The notes: generated by a model not told the origin, from the letters alone. 64,000 nt of DNA from Jacaranda mimosifolia (GCA_018894105.1 CM032122.1:36611404-36675403); one strand, 5' to 3'; positions 36,686 through 49,506 are shown, numbered from the stretch's first letter. Numbers and translations are program-made.

Positions 36686-37031
36686 TTCCTATTTGGTTTT
36701 GTTTTCAAAACCCCTCTTCATTTTTTTCTGAAAATGAAAATAAAAAGCTATCAACTTTTTCCTTATTTTCATAGACATTTTTATTTTCAGCACATTTTTT
36801 CAAACACATTATTAAACTCTTTCTCCGTTTTTACTTTTTATTTTTTCCTACTCACATTTGAACAACTTTTAATACAAAACACTATATTTTCCAAATACAA
36901 CTCATTTTCAACCCTACATAATCATTATATTTTAAACAAAATTTTCAAACATCATTTCATTTTTAAAAACACAGTTATAACTAACTTTTTACCATAAATG
37001 AAAATACCCCCGACAACAAATCCAAACGGCC
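36686..37031. mobile_element. Tourist-like MITE (family A), unit 1 only
   Basis: The ends GTTCCTATTTGGTTTTG and TCCAAACGGCCC are inverted and flanked by TAA on both sides. Unit 2 has the joined site GGTAACTTTG near 49780. The only long frame inside is low-complexity. Confidence 0.8.
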
Positions 37032-37183
37032 CTAACTTTGCCGCTGTTGGACACTCTACGGTCCGAATTTAGACTTTCAGTCTCTTAAATCGGTCCAAAT
37101 TTATAAAGTGATCAATATGGATCATTGATAATACCACCACACCGTGAAGAAACGCACTTTTCTCTTCTTTCTCAAAACTATTT

Positions 37184-37916
37184 ATTAGGGGTGTTTGCTG
37201 CTTGATTTGGATCGATTTTAGAATAAAAAGTTAATCGATCCAAATTATATAATGTATATTTGATCGATTTAGATCGGTTGGATTTTTATTGTAAATCCAA
37301 TCCAATTTAATGCATTTTAAATCTGTTTTGATTGATCGGTTAATTCAATTTTTTAATTTAAATTTTTAATTAAAATATTTGACAAGTTACTATTGATAAT
37401 TAAACTAATTTAATCAATCAATTTGTAAATTTCATTTAACTATCATATCATACTAATATTGTGGAATTAAGTTAAATTATGTAAGAACACAGAACTATAA
37501 AATTATAAGTCCACAATATATTATTCCTATATATATATTTTTTTATTCACACACACACACATCAGGAGTCCGTCGGGCTCGAACTACTAACCTCCCACAT
37601 TACAAGGGAGATTTATGCCACTGTGCCACTCAGCTATTCCTTTATATTTGATATTTGAAGGTTAAAAAATTCTATGTTTTATTTATTTTAATTTATTTGT
37701 GTATTTTACAATTGAGACGTATATTTTTTATATTATTAATATATAAATCAATTTGAATTGGATTGATTTTTTAGATTAAAATTGAAAATCAATTCAATCT
37801 GATCGGTTTTAAAAAATAAATTCAATTTAATCTAATTTTTTTTTATTTTGATCGATTTTTAATTTTTTGAATCGATTAATTAATTTTTTTTATTAAATTG
37901 AATTTGAATACCCTTA
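37184..37916. mobile_element. MITE-like element, unit 1 only, carrying a SINE
   Basis: The left end AGGGGTGTTTG and right end GAATACCCT are inverted and the interior is rich in GATCGATTT/AATCGATC blocks. Unit 2 lacks it at about 49945-50060, which holds other DNA. It resembles the hAT-like element at 40172-40732 in style; its own target duplication was not resolved. Confidence 0.55.
37529..37635 (-). mobile_element. tRNA-derived SINE inside the element at 37184-37916
   Basis: Read on the minus strand it has A-box GCTGAGTGGCACAG (37634-37621), B-box AGTAGTTCGAGCCC (37588-37575), a GT run and an A-rich tail. ATTCCTATATA and ATTCCTTTATA flank it as an imperfect target duplication. Confidence 0.8.
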
Positions 37917-38725
37917 ATATATATCGTGACATATGTTTGTCAAACAGGCCAGTGCAGCCTGTTTTGGCAGGTGGCAGAGAATACATTCCAATTTTGCACC
38001 AAAAGAATATATGCTCCTCTTTATATTGGACAGAAACAATTAATAGGGGTGTCGGCAATTTTCTCTCTGGGGATGAGAATTTAACTTGATATAAAATTTC
38101 AAGGGCAATACGAGTCATGAAAGAAAAAGAAAAAAAGGAATATATAAATATATATTTTGACAAGACAAGAGAAATTCACAGGTTGGGGTTCCTCGCCTGA
38201 AAAAGAAATTTTCCTTTTGCTTTTTCTTTTTCAAAAAAGAATGTATATTTTGACAAGACAAGAGAAGTAGCAATATCCCAAACACAATAGTGTGTATGCA
38301 TGTATCTATTATAAGAACTAGTAATTTGGCACATATCGATGCATTTGTTAAAATTTTTACAATACTTTTATTTATATAATACTGTTTATTTATTCTTATA
38401 TGATGTAAATTTATTTTAATAATTTTAATATATTTATTTAAATTTTTGGTAGATAAAAATTTAAAATTATGATAAAATAATAATTGTAGGCATAAAATAA
38501 GTAGGTTATAAATGATTGCTATATATAAAAGATGTTGGGGACATTTTAAGTAAATTATTCAAAAACACATCAAAAGAAGAATAAATACTTTATTAATAGT
38601 ATAAATATTTACATTCATTGTGACATATAAGTAAATGCAATTTGGAACTATTTAAGAAGTACCAGCACAAGTATCAACTAAAACATAGAATTCTAAATGT
38701 GTATCTCCAAAAGGTGCAAACCCTT

Positions 38726-38743
38726 GGGGGGGGGGGGGGGGGG
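38726..38743 (+). repeat. Poly-G homopolymer (18 nt), unit 1 only
   Basis: The unit-2 equivalent near 50785 has a run of A instead, so this changed after the duplication. Confidence 0.8.
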
Positions 38744-40171
38744 ACTTGAATGCCTGAAAAAGTTAATTTTTATTCCTTTACGTTGGTTGGGATCTTGCCC
38801 TACAACTATGGTGGTCTTTAATTTATTTCTATAATTGTAATATTTTAGTATTTAACGTTTAATTTCATTTCAAAATATGGTGGAATTAACTTCGGCTCAT
38901 GCCAATGAATTCCACAATTTTAGAGTATTATTGAGTATATTGTTAATGAAATTAATAATAACTTTATTCTTCAAATTCTTAATCCAATTTTGATTAGAGC
39001 TTTAACTTTTTTCTTACAATATTCAAAAATTAAAATTAGAACTTTTATTTGATTTATTATTTTCATAATATATACTTCTAAGATTTTGGTCTTATTATCA
39101 TACCTCAAATTAATAAACTATTCTACGTTGTCCTGATTCTTCAATATATGAATATATTCTTAATGTTTGATTGATAAAGAAAATACTGTTTAGCAAAGGG
39201 GCAAAAGTTCCCGTATTATCTTGCAAAATGAAGGTGAAAATTATGCAAGTGTTTTTTTTTAAATCAAAATACATATTATTGTAAAAGTTGGACAATAAAA
39301 AGAAAATTTAGACATTAAGATTCACTTTGTAGCACTTTAGATCGTTTATTTTGTTCCAGCAAAACGTAAGCACCTTGCATGCTTAAAGTGTAGGAAAGTA
39401 AAATAAGCAATCTAATTTTTCAATGAAAAACCTAACATGCACGAAAAATAATATGAAAATGATCCAAATCAAATAGACGCAAGCACTATTCTATTTGTCT
39501 TTTCTGCTACCCATAATTGAGTCAAATATCTCAAAATTAACTAAAAGAAGTATCAGATGGAAATTCAGAAAGTCATAATATCTTAATACAGACAATCTGA
39601 ACACGTGAATTGGTAGAAGTTGGTCCTTTAAATTTTGTTTTATCAAGGACAAGTAATTCTATTAATTGAACTTCTTCTTCTTAAGATTTAATTATACACC
39701 AAAAATTTATATTTCATTATCGTTTCTTTTTTTCATGTGAATTAATAATATATACAAAAACTTTGATGAATCGTAATCAATGATAATTTTTTTTATCTAC
39801 ACAATCATACATGTACTTAGAATTCATTAGATTCAAATCCCAAAATTCCGTACATATATAAGTGTGAAAACGATGCCATTCGATCAATTGATCAATAACT
39901 TATAACTAATTAGAATTCAACTTATTAATTTTTGGTATCATAAATAATTTATTATAATCACCAGATCAAAGATATATGTTTGATAATTTAGGTAAATTTT
40001 TTATGCGGGGTCGAAAATACAAATTGCTCAAAAATTTTCTATTTCACTCAGTTACAATCTACCAATAATATTTAGCTTTAAAACCTACTCCCTCCCTTGG
40101 AGATATAAATCGATTGATCATAATTATATTAATTCCATTATCCACAATTAATTGCCTTGCAAATGAAAAGC

Positions 40172-40732
40172 TAGGGGAGTTCAAAATCAAACTAATCCGA
40201 ACAAAATCGATTAAATCGGTCAAAAAAATCGAAAGCTGTAAAAAACTGATTTTTAAAATTGAAAAACTGAACAGTTTGGTTCGATTTTCGGTTGGCAAAG
40301 TCAAAACCAAACCAATAATATATTACTAAAATTCATATTTTTATATATTTACCAAAAATGCCCCCATTTTTTACTTATTTCCCTCCCACCCAAGCTCGAT
40401 TTTTAACTTAATTCTCTCTTCTCTTTCTTAGATCATATTTTTCTTTTAATGGTAAAAGACAAGATCCATATGTTAAGCACAAAATAATTTTTGCAAGTGA
40501 ATTTATAGGATAAGTGTAATAGATTTTGTTTCATTTATATTTGAAAATTAAAATTAAGAAAAATCAAAAAATCAAATCGAACCAACCTAAATTTGATTGG
40601 TTTGATTTGATTCGATTTTTCATATTGAATCAAATCGAATAATTGGTCTTATATCAAAATCAATTAATTTGATTCAACTAAATTTTTTCTCAAAATCGAA
40701 TCAAACCATCCCAATTCCCATGAACACCCTTC
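40172..40732. mobile_element. hAT-type MITE with perfect 8-bp target duplication, unit 1 only
   Basis: TGAAAAGC flanks the element at 40164-40171 and 40733-40740. The ends TAGGGGAGTTC and GAACACCCTTC are inverted, and the interior is made of AAATCGA/TCGATTT blocks. Unit 2 keeps one TGAAAAGC at 52299-52306 with nothing inserted. No transposase frame. Confidence 0.88.
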
Positions 40733-40875
40733 TGAAAAGCCCTGGGAAATTTGGTTGAAAGTGTCCATAAGTCGCATATGGAAAGCACCAGAAAATTTGG
40801 TTCACAAGGTCCATAACTCGCATGCGAAAAGCACTGGGAAATTTGGTTGCCCAAGGTCCACAAGAGCTATCGCGT
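40733..40875. repeat. Minisatellite-like array, about 50-bp unit, shared by both units
   Basis: The unit is roughly TGAAAAGCACTGGGAAATTTGGTT plus GCCAAGGTCCATAAGTCGCATA, repeated about three times. Unit 2 has about four more diverged copies at 52295-52510. Confidence 0.7.
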
Positions 40876-40967
40876 TGTTCGATAAGGACTCATCCGGTGA
40901 AGTCAACCATTAACTTTTAATTTATGGTGGCACATTTGACGTCACCAGCCATCATTTCTTATGACCC

Positions 40968-40997
40968 ATGCGTTTGGTTTTATTATCATAGCCCCTT

Positions 40998-41029
<32 letters not shown>

Positions 41030-41288
41030 AAAATAAAATATATTTTTTATATATTTTCTCTTAATATTAGTTTTTTTTTTATTTTTAAAATATATTTTCT
41101 AATAACGTATATATTTACTCTCTCTATTCCATTATTTCTACCTTTCTCCACCTACAATCTACTAAACTCAATATAATCATTATTTTTCCAACAATTCATC
41201 CAAATACAATTAATTTTCACTAACTAATTTTTCAAATTTAAAAAATGATAGAAATGAAAATTGAAAATAAAAATAAAACCAAAAGGGG
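40968..41288. mobile_element. Tourist-like MITE (family A), unit 1 only
   Basis: GCGTTTGGTTTTAT at the left mirrors ATAAAACCAAAAGGGGCC at the right. It contains a poly-T tract (~40988-41020). Unit 2 lacks it at about 52600. Confidence 0.7.
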
Positions 41289-41609
41289 CCTAATATTTCT
41301 ATGAGGCGCGAGCCATCATTTGAGTCTTGATTTATATAAAGTGATATTTGAGTAGATGTAGATTGTATTGTTGAATTAAATTGTGTGTTAATGGATTGGT
41401 CTAATGTAGATTGACATATATCAAGAAAAATAGTAAAATTAAATTATAGAACTAAATTGAAAAAATGCCACGATCTAATTAGTCAAGTAAAAATCAATAT
41501 CTAAAGTTGAGAATTAGAAGTGCAGCTTTAGTATTCAAACAAAACAACATATGGCAATAGAAGGCCTACGTTTCAAACACAAAATATATAAAATTACGCC
41601 TTTTCTTTA

Positions 41610-41825
41610 TCTAATAGAATTACCCTTATCATCTAATCACTTAATTCTTACCCAACTAAGTAGCTAAGATTTTTTTTAAAAATGTCATATAAGTTTGGCC
41701 TTATTTAAAATACCTTCCAATTAGTAAGGCCAAACTTATATGATGCTCTGAAAAAATTTTACCTACTTAGTTTGGTAAGAATTAAGTAATTATGTTTAAG
41801 AATTATTCTACTACATAATGTGAAA
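41610..41825. repeat. Foldback element with ~95-bp arms, present in both units
   Basis: The left arm reads CTTAATTCTTACCCAACTAA and continues to CATATAAGTTTGGCCTTA. The right arm is its near-complement, from TAAGGCCAAACTTATATG to TTTGGTAAGAATTAAG. The unit-2 copy spans ~53000-53555 and is interrupted in its left arm by a MITE (53023-53384). Confidence 0.75.
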
Positions 41826-42429
41826 TTTTTGAATAGTCTACTTTCTTTCGAATGATAAATTCCTTAATTTTTAATTAAAATTAAATAATTAAAGTGAAAT
41901 TACAATAAAAGAGTATCTTAAAATTTATGAGGTATCATATAAAGGAACAAAATACGTCTATTTAACTATAACGTTTTAGTAGTTGCATCAATTTAATTAT
42001 AACGTTTCAACAATGTTTGACAAATGCCTAAAATTCTAATTAGAACAACTTTATTTTTTTTAGTTTGTTTGACAATTAGGACAACTTTATACTTTTTGTA
42101 ACAAGCAACTCGTAACATCACAACAATAATAATTGAAAAATTCTCGTTCGTGATTTCTCCTTAACAAAGAACATATCTCTTTGTTTGAATGAGTAAAATT
42201 GTTCAGAAGGATCTTTCTGAGAAAAAATCTTAATGCCCCTTACATATTTTTATTTTGATTGAAGAAAGAGATTTTCAATGAGTGTATTAGTATGAATATC
42301 CATGTGTGCTTCAATATAGATATTTTATTTTATAACATTATTATATACGCATCTAACAACTTACAATTTAACTTATTAAATTGTTAATGTGAAATTTTCT
42401 ATATGCATTTGGAAAATGTAAAGGGGTTT

Positions 42430-42945
42430 GATGATAATAATTAATGAAGATAGAGTAAAATGACTATTTTTCCTTGAATTTTAGCCAAAATACCCACACA
42501 AGACAATATCTGTGTCTTTTTATTTGGATCGGGTTACGACTCGAAAGAGCTAGTCCGATTTGGGTTAAGATTCGAATCACTGACTGTTGATCAATTGTGC
42601 ATTTGATGCACAGTAATTCGCCACCTTGATTCGTACAAAAAAGAACAGTTCAACATCTATAAAAGGGAAAAGTCACAGAGTATGAGGTCATGTCGTCTTC
42701 ACTCATCCTCACTTGAGTTCTTATCTTTACTTTTGAACTCTCATTTGGTCACCTCAGCAATACACTAACCTAGGCATCGAAGGTCGCTCTTAGCTAGCTT
42801 AACATATGCTCTTGTGGTCAGGTTAGTGACCCAAAATTACTCGTGCGGATCGTGATTTGGGTTGAGTCAAGATCTATAGCAGGGTCGATTTGGAAAATTG
42901 AGTTCAAGGTCAAGACCCAAGATTTCGAGCCTCATTAGGGTCAAT
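42430..42945. mobile_element. Insertion found only in unit 1, possibly a solo LTR
   Basis: Unit 2 joins the flanks directly at AAAGGGGTCAATTTCTTG (~54110). The inserted DNA contains a TATA-like CTATAAAAGGG near 42657 and transcribed-leader-like sequence rich in CTC/TCA. It has TGATGATAA at the left and GAGCCTCA at the right. There is no coding frame and no clear target duplication, so the class is uncertain. Confidence 0.45.
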
Positions 42946-43929
42946 TTCTTGCCAACATAGAGAACAAAAACTTGGGGGCTCAAAAACTAAGGTATTTGAC
43001 TAAAATTATTTAAAACATTTTATAAGCTTCTGCATCTTATGAAATATTTAATACTATATCTTATTTTGGGAATAAGCTGTAAAGTATTTGAATAAAATAA
43101 AATTTTGAAACTTAAAAGATTTTGTCATGAAAATTTTATAATTAGTATGATTAAAATTATAAGAATTTATTAAAATTTTAAAATTAAATCAGAAACTTAT
43201 TTAAAAAAAATAAGGAAAATAAAAAAACCTTCATGGCAAAGGAAAGATGAGATGCATGCAAGAGTAGACGGACAAACATACCTTTACTTGTTGGAATATA
43301 CGTGTTATATATGCATACCGCACGGCTAAATGATTAGATTGGGTTCATTTCTCCAAAAGCAAAAGACTTGTGGGGCCAACTAAAAGATAAGAAGGGAAAA
43401 ATCAAGTGGGGAGACAGAGGGTAAAGATTCATAGGTTAATGATTAGATTTTGTAGGCCTACGGCCAAACCGTCTCACAGTAAATCATTTTTCACTTGCTC
43501 AGTTATTCTCCTAAGTCCTACCCATACCCATAACTCTTTTGTTTCATCTACCCATATTTATTAATTGGTTTCCTTCTGAAATTAAAAAAATAATAATAAT
43601 AATTCCCCCCGCCCCGCCTCGCCCCACACAAATTACATAAATTAACTTAGATAGAAAATTATATTACTTGAAATAAATAAATATTTCATTATGTTTTGTT
43701 ATTAAAACTAAACTTCTAATCATAGCATATGGATGTGGTTGAAAATACGAACCTTAGCTTAGTTCTTTTATTTTCTATTTACACACAAGCAAATTAAGAA
43801 TTAATTAAATTTTGAATATTGTACTTCACATATATAAATATGAGAACAATATCATTGTCCAGTTAACCATTCAACCCTCATACATATAAAACTTAGCTAA
43901 GTTTTGTGGTTTATTAGGAGTTTAGAGGT

Positions 43930-44275
43930 TGTTAGTATCCTACATCGGTTAAATAAATAAGTTGTGGTTTCTATATATGATCTTGGATAATTCTCACCTC
44001 TTGAGCTAGCTTTGGGGTTGAGTTAGGCACAATGTTCATTCTTAAACATGGTGCCGGAGTCACCATTCTCGATATTGGATTATCCAGTATTATTGGACCA
44101 CAAATTTCATATTATTTCTTGCTCCAAATGTTCATTTTTGGGCGTGTGCAGGGTGCATTAGTGTCTCACATCGGTGAAATAAATAAGTTGTGGTTTTTAT
44201 ATATAATTTTGGACAATTCTCACATCTTGAACTAGCTTTTGGGGTCGAGTTAGACCCAATATTCATTCTTTAACA
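43930..44275 (+). mobile_element. TRIM (miniature LTR retrotransposon), complete
   Basis: LTRs of ~119 bp (43930-44048) and ~122 bp (44154-44275) flank a 105-bp non-coding interior. The first LTR begins TGTTAG and ends AAACA; the second ends TAACA. Directly after the first LTR is TGGTGCCGGAGTC, which resembles the tRNA-Met primer site TGGTATCAGAGCC. GAGGT and GAGGC flank the element as a near-perfect 5-bp duplication. It lies in unit-1-specific DNA. Confidence 0.82.
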
Positions 44276-46807
44276 GAGGCCAACAAGACAAATAAAAACA
44301 AAGTTTTGTTGGAAATTTTGAAAATTTAGTATAAAATAAGAGCTAATAACAAATAAAGGAGCATTTTAATTTGATGGGGAATTTAACAAGAAAATAGATG
44401 TCATTTTCACAAGAGTAGAAGTTGAAAAAGTCACCATTTGAGGATTATAATCAAAGATTGCCAACACGTTGCTACAATTACTTAAAGAGGTGATATTTGT
44501 ACGCAAAATAATAAAAAGAAATTATTTGTTATCAATTTAGATTGATTTCTCCTCAAGGTAGAGTGGAGGCCACCCTAAACAGTTCAAATTCCCAAAGGAT
44601 TTCACAAGCGAATGGACCCTTGGTCGAATTGAAATTCAATGTCCTATAAAATTGCTACATTTTTTAGCTTCCTCACGAGCAGTATATATTATTTATTTTA
44701 CTTTTATTTTATTTCATGAATATAATATATATATTAAATATTTTTTATAAAAATATTTTTTCCTCTTTGTGTCATTACTTCATTTTTTTCAAATTATTTA
44801 TTTGTTTGTTTGTTTCGATATCCATTTTTAAGATTTTGCTTTTGTTAGTCCAATTTTATTATTTTACATTCTGGAAGTGATTTTTTGGATTTTAATGGGT
44901 ACATTTTCTCTTCAGTTATTGATAAAAGTTTGTTGTCGTTGAATTTTTGTTTTTATTTCAATTTTTATATATTTTTTATGTTTTTTTTGTTCATTATTTT
45001 ATTCAAGCTATCTCATTCATTTAGTTTTATCTTTTTATTTCTAAATTCTCCTTTTATTTATCTAATTTTGTAACTTTTATGATTGGATATTATTTACAAT
45101 TTTAGTATTTCTACAAATTGTTTCAATCTTCAATTGTTTATAATTTAAAAAATCCATCATTTTTTATACATGTAATTATGTATGTATAGAGATGTATAAT
45201 CCGAATTCTTATGATGCGAAACAATAATATTCACATTTAGAAAATAATAGAAATTCAACGAAATACTTTTTCTCCTCCCCATTGATAGAATTACCTAACC
45301 TATTTATACAAAAGCTATTACATCTATCCTCTCCTCCTACTCACAATTCTAATATAAATATACTTAATTGCAATATGAATGCACCTTCATTAGCCTCATC
45401 ATCATCGGCATATGAGAACACAAACTTGTATTTATATTATTTATGTTGCTATTGCTATAGCATCTACTATATATTAATAGGTGATTAGTGTGTTTAATGA
45501 ATTGATTATGAGGTTTAAAGCTTAAAATAAATCCTATACTACTTTAGAAAAAGATCATATATTATTTCATTAACATATATTCTTGATATATTTCATGATC
45601 TATTTGAAAAAAAAAACGGAGATATGAATAATAAATACATCCATTAATTTTTAGGTTATCATAATGGACATAGTTTAACTTCCAAAGATGCACCTACTTT
45701 TATGTTCTTTATTCTTCTAAATCTCAAGTTTCCTTTAACGATTCGGTAGACTGTTGCGCTTTTGCTATTTATTTTGTGCTCCTACTATTTGAACAATTGT
45801 CAATTGTTCTTCACGACAAGAAGAAGTCATTTATCTAATTAAGCTTCATAAAATTCTAGGAATAAATATAATATTTCATTTTATTCATATTTTTATTTGT
45901 TATTTGTTATTTTCTTTTTTTTATATCCTCTCATTAATTTAAATTTTAAAAATAAATTTTGAGTTTATAATTGCTTTATCATTGACTTTGAAAACTCACC
46001 CTTGTTTAGTAAGAAATTAAAATGACATTTGACTTTGAAAACTGATAATGTAATCTGACCCATTAATAAAATGTTGGTGCACGTGGATCAAATGCAAACA
46101 ACTAATAATGTCAACTCCATTATTTGATTTTGGAGAAATGCATGTATCGAAGAATATGATACATATTTAATTTTATAATTACTTTATTAATTTTTTTCCA
46201 ATTACAATGTCAAACTCACCTTTGTTTTGTAAGAAATTAAAAGGATAACATTTGACTTTGAAAACTGAGGGTGTAATGCGATCCCATGAACAAAATATTA
46301 ATTGGTGCAGGTGGATGAAATGCTAACAATTAATAATGTCAACTCCATTATTTGATTTTATGATGGAAACGATTGTGTGATGTATTTTTGAAAAAAAAAT
46401 TATCTTTGATTTTATTTTTAAGAGCCATATTTTATATTATAAATATTTTTTATATAATTTTTATCTAATTAGTGATGTCATATTACATTTTCATTGTTGT
46501 ATTTTATTATATTAATATAGCTATTGAAAAAAAATTATATTTATTAAGACAATGAATTAAGATGAAGATATGGATGTAATAATTTTAATGTACATCAATT
46601 TATAATAGCTATATATTTACACATACTGTAAATTTTACACATTATGTTAATTACCATAAAATAATAATTAACTTTTAATATTTAACTTAATATATAGTAC
46701 ATGTTAATAACTCATTAAACACAAAATGCACAAATAATTTAATTAATACGATTCCTATTTTCAATAAAACTTTATTGATCTAACACTATTCATTTAAAAT
46801 ATTATGT

Positions 46808-47260
46808 CACTACAGAAAAATATAATATTAGTGACAAAATAATTAGTGATAGAGTAAAAGTTATCACTAATAACATGCATTGAGTGATAATAAATTTTAT
46901 CTTGTTATTAATGATAATTTTTAAATGACAAGAATTTTTATCTTGTCACAAAATGATTCAATAGCAACAAAAATTAATGTTTTAAATTGTCATCATTAAC
47001 AATTAGTGACACCCCTATGGTGAAAACTTAGTGACAATAAAAATTATCATTATAATTTGTGACAAAATTTTCATTATCACCATAGGTGTGTCGCTGATAG
47101 TCTATGGTGACAACTTTAACATTATTCTTGTCACTATTTAGTTTGTAAAAATTATTAAGGTGACAAAACTAAATTTTTTGTCACCTAATGTACATAATTA
47201 GTGACAATTTTTATATTGTCACTTACTATTTTGTCACAAATTTATCTTTTTCTTGTAGTG
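46808..47260. mobile_element. CACTA-type MITE with 3-bp target duplication, unit 2 only
   Basis: It begins CACTACAGAAAAATA and ends TTTTTCTTGTAGTG, the typical CACTA/En-Spm ends, with TGT at 46805-46807 and 47261-47263. The interior is palindrome-rich with many GTGACAA/TTGTCAC words, including the pair CCCCTATGGTGA and TCACCATAGGTG. Unit 1 shows the empty site ATTATGTATATATA near 34440. It is non-coding and needs an autonomous partner. Confidence 0.93.
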
Positions 47261-48009
47261 TGTATATATAAAATATTCTTTTGTAAATTTCTTATTAAAC
47301 AAAAATGTGCAAAAACAAAAGGTATATGATATAAATATTAAAAAATATACAAATAAATATAATCAAAATACAAAGATTGATGTCATTGGCTATTTTCAAT
47401 GTTAAATTATTAAACTTTTGAAAATTCTAACTATATCAATAACATATTTATGTACCCTACACGAAATTTACTTCAGATACTTGAAAATGGATTTTTTATG
47501 TGATTTTAACTATCCTGATTCTTCAAAAATTTTGAATGATCTCTGGACTAATTTTGTATAATGAGAATCTTGCAGTTGTCCACATTGGTGCCTTTCCACC
47601 ATTTTACTTTTTGGGGTTTTGGCAAGACTGGGAATCTCTTGGTATTGGGTTATAGAATACTCTAGTATCAAGATTCAAGTCATGTTTGTTGCAGCATCAT
47701 CACATCTATAAAGGCATAATATAAACAAACAAAAACACTTATATTATTCCATAACAAAAGAATAACTCAATAAATTTAAGACAATTCAAACAAGACAACA
47801 AAAATATAATGCCTGAAAATATGAAAAATAATGAAGAACATTGAGAACATAAAGATCTACTGCATTCTTATTTGGGCTATCTAATTTAAAAGAAAAAGAA
47901 ACAGAAAAAGAAAAATTATCAAAATATCAATTTATGGTATGACTAACTTTGATTTGTGTCAAAATATCAATTATAAAAATCCAAAAAAGGAATATTAGTT
48001 TTCACTTAT

Positions 48010-48850
48010 AAATATTAAAAAGAATAAGAAAATATAAATACATGTGATTATTTTTATTATATTATTTTCTATGAAATTATTGCCTTTATCCGATTTTCAT
48101 ATTTCCATCATTTCCCCCTCTTTCTTTCTACACATTTTTTTTCATATTTACCACAAATTGTATTTTCTTATTTAAGAAAATTGTAGTCTTTTTATTTATT
48201 TATTTATTTTTTGCATGTATGAATCATGAGTGTTCATGAAAATTGTCTATGAAGAACACTCATCAGGTTGGCTTCATCTTAACTTGTAATTTTCTAATTC
48301 ATCGTAGAAATGGGATTTGCTATTATTGATTTGTAGATATTGTATGAAATTTTATGCACAGGTTGCGAAGTAACCAGATATTTCTCAAATAGAAGCAAAA
48401 TCATAGTAAAAAAATTACAAGTTTACTTGTGCATATATATAATATTAATTTTCCAACTGTTCAATAATAGTATACTCTCATGAAAATTTTGGTTTCCCTT
48501 ATTACCAATTAATTGAAATGCAAAAAACCATAACTAATGACAAAAGCAAGCTTATTAGGCAACAACGATGTGGAAGCTCAAGAAAGGGAGAAATAGGTTG
48601 GGGTGTTTTCTAATTTAGATAAAACAAAACTTCAATAGCTATATCGAGGGTTTTATTGTAATTTGACTTCCAAAGTAAGATTTTCCTGGGATTTAATCTC
48701 TTACCAAGTTGGACAGTCACATCAATAATAAAAAAAATGTGATTGTGATGTGTGCAAGACACCAAATACTTTAATATTTGAAAGCAAACAGCAAACAAAC
48801 AAGTTGTAGATAGAAACTCTTACCTAAAATAGCACTTACATATATACATC
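48010..48850. other. Unit-2-specific DNA, no gene recognised
   Basis: AT-rich with short chance frames only. It sits where unit 1 has the unrelated 35340-36240, so one or both copies were altered by insertion or deletion. Confidence 0.45.
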
Positions 48851-49029
48851 ATGCATAAACAAACGAGCCCCTAAAGTAGTGCGAAAGGCCATCTGGCCAT
48901 GCTTATTATTATTATTTTTTATATGAAATAAATAGCAAATTTCTAAAAATTATAAATTATAATTTTATAAAATTAAATTATAACTTATACTTTAATTACA
49001 TTAGAGAACAATAATAAAAAAAAAAAGTA

Positions 49030-49506
49030 TGGCAATATTTGGTTATATTTTTTTGTGTGATTTTAATATATATTTTGAGAGAATGAATGTTGAAAATGAT
49101 GTTGGAGAATGTAAAAGTTGTGTTGAGAAATGAAATGAATTTTTTGTTATATTTTGGGAAATAGTTAAAAATTGATTTTTGGAGATTTTGGTATGTTTGT
49201 TTATATTTTGAGAGGAGACATTTTATATTGCAACAGTCAAATTAATGCTTTTTTTATTGAATTTTTGAGGTGAAAGTGGAATTGAATGATTTGTTTTGTT
49301 GTTAGAATAATAATAAAAATATATGACATATAATTATAATATATGTATGTATGTATTGAAAATTTGGGAAGTTTTAGGGATAATGAAGGATAAGAGAGAG
49401 TATTTTGAGAATTTTTTTTAATATTTTGGAAAAAAAAAAAGTGTATGTTTAATTATATTTTTTGAAAATAATTTTATTATGGGAAAATATAACAAAATAT
49501 TCCCAA
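49030..49506. mobile_element. MITE, family B copy 3, unit 2 only
   Basis: The left end TGGCAATATTTGGTTATA and inverted right end TATAACAAAATATTCCCAA are flanked by TA on both sides. Unit 1 has the joined flanks near 36420. Confidence 0.82.

Larger units (their letters stand above)
24152..44757. repeat. Unit 1 of a direct tandem duplication (base unit ~10.5 kb, enlarged by insertions)
   Basis: The start (CCTCTTTGTGTCATTACTTC) recurs at 44762, and the end (~44530-44757) recurs at ~55312-55550. Collinear blocks include 24180-24960 with 44790-45580, 25440-26657 with 45600-46795, 34424-35330 with 47264-48010, 36240-36680 with 48850-49770, 37032-37180 with 49785-49945, 37945-39330 with 50065-51410, 39600-40170 with 51715-52305, 40740-40965 with 52307-52590, 41305-42430 with 52615-54115 and 42945-43680 with 54115-55200. 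The stretches 35340-36240 and 43690-44525 are mostly specific to unit 1. No gene lies in the shared part. Confidence 0.85.

Noticed and set aside
39780..39900. Possible minus-strand SINE relic, repeated near 51905-52030
   Set aside because: A weak B-box-like word and tail were noted in both units, but decay is too great to define borders.
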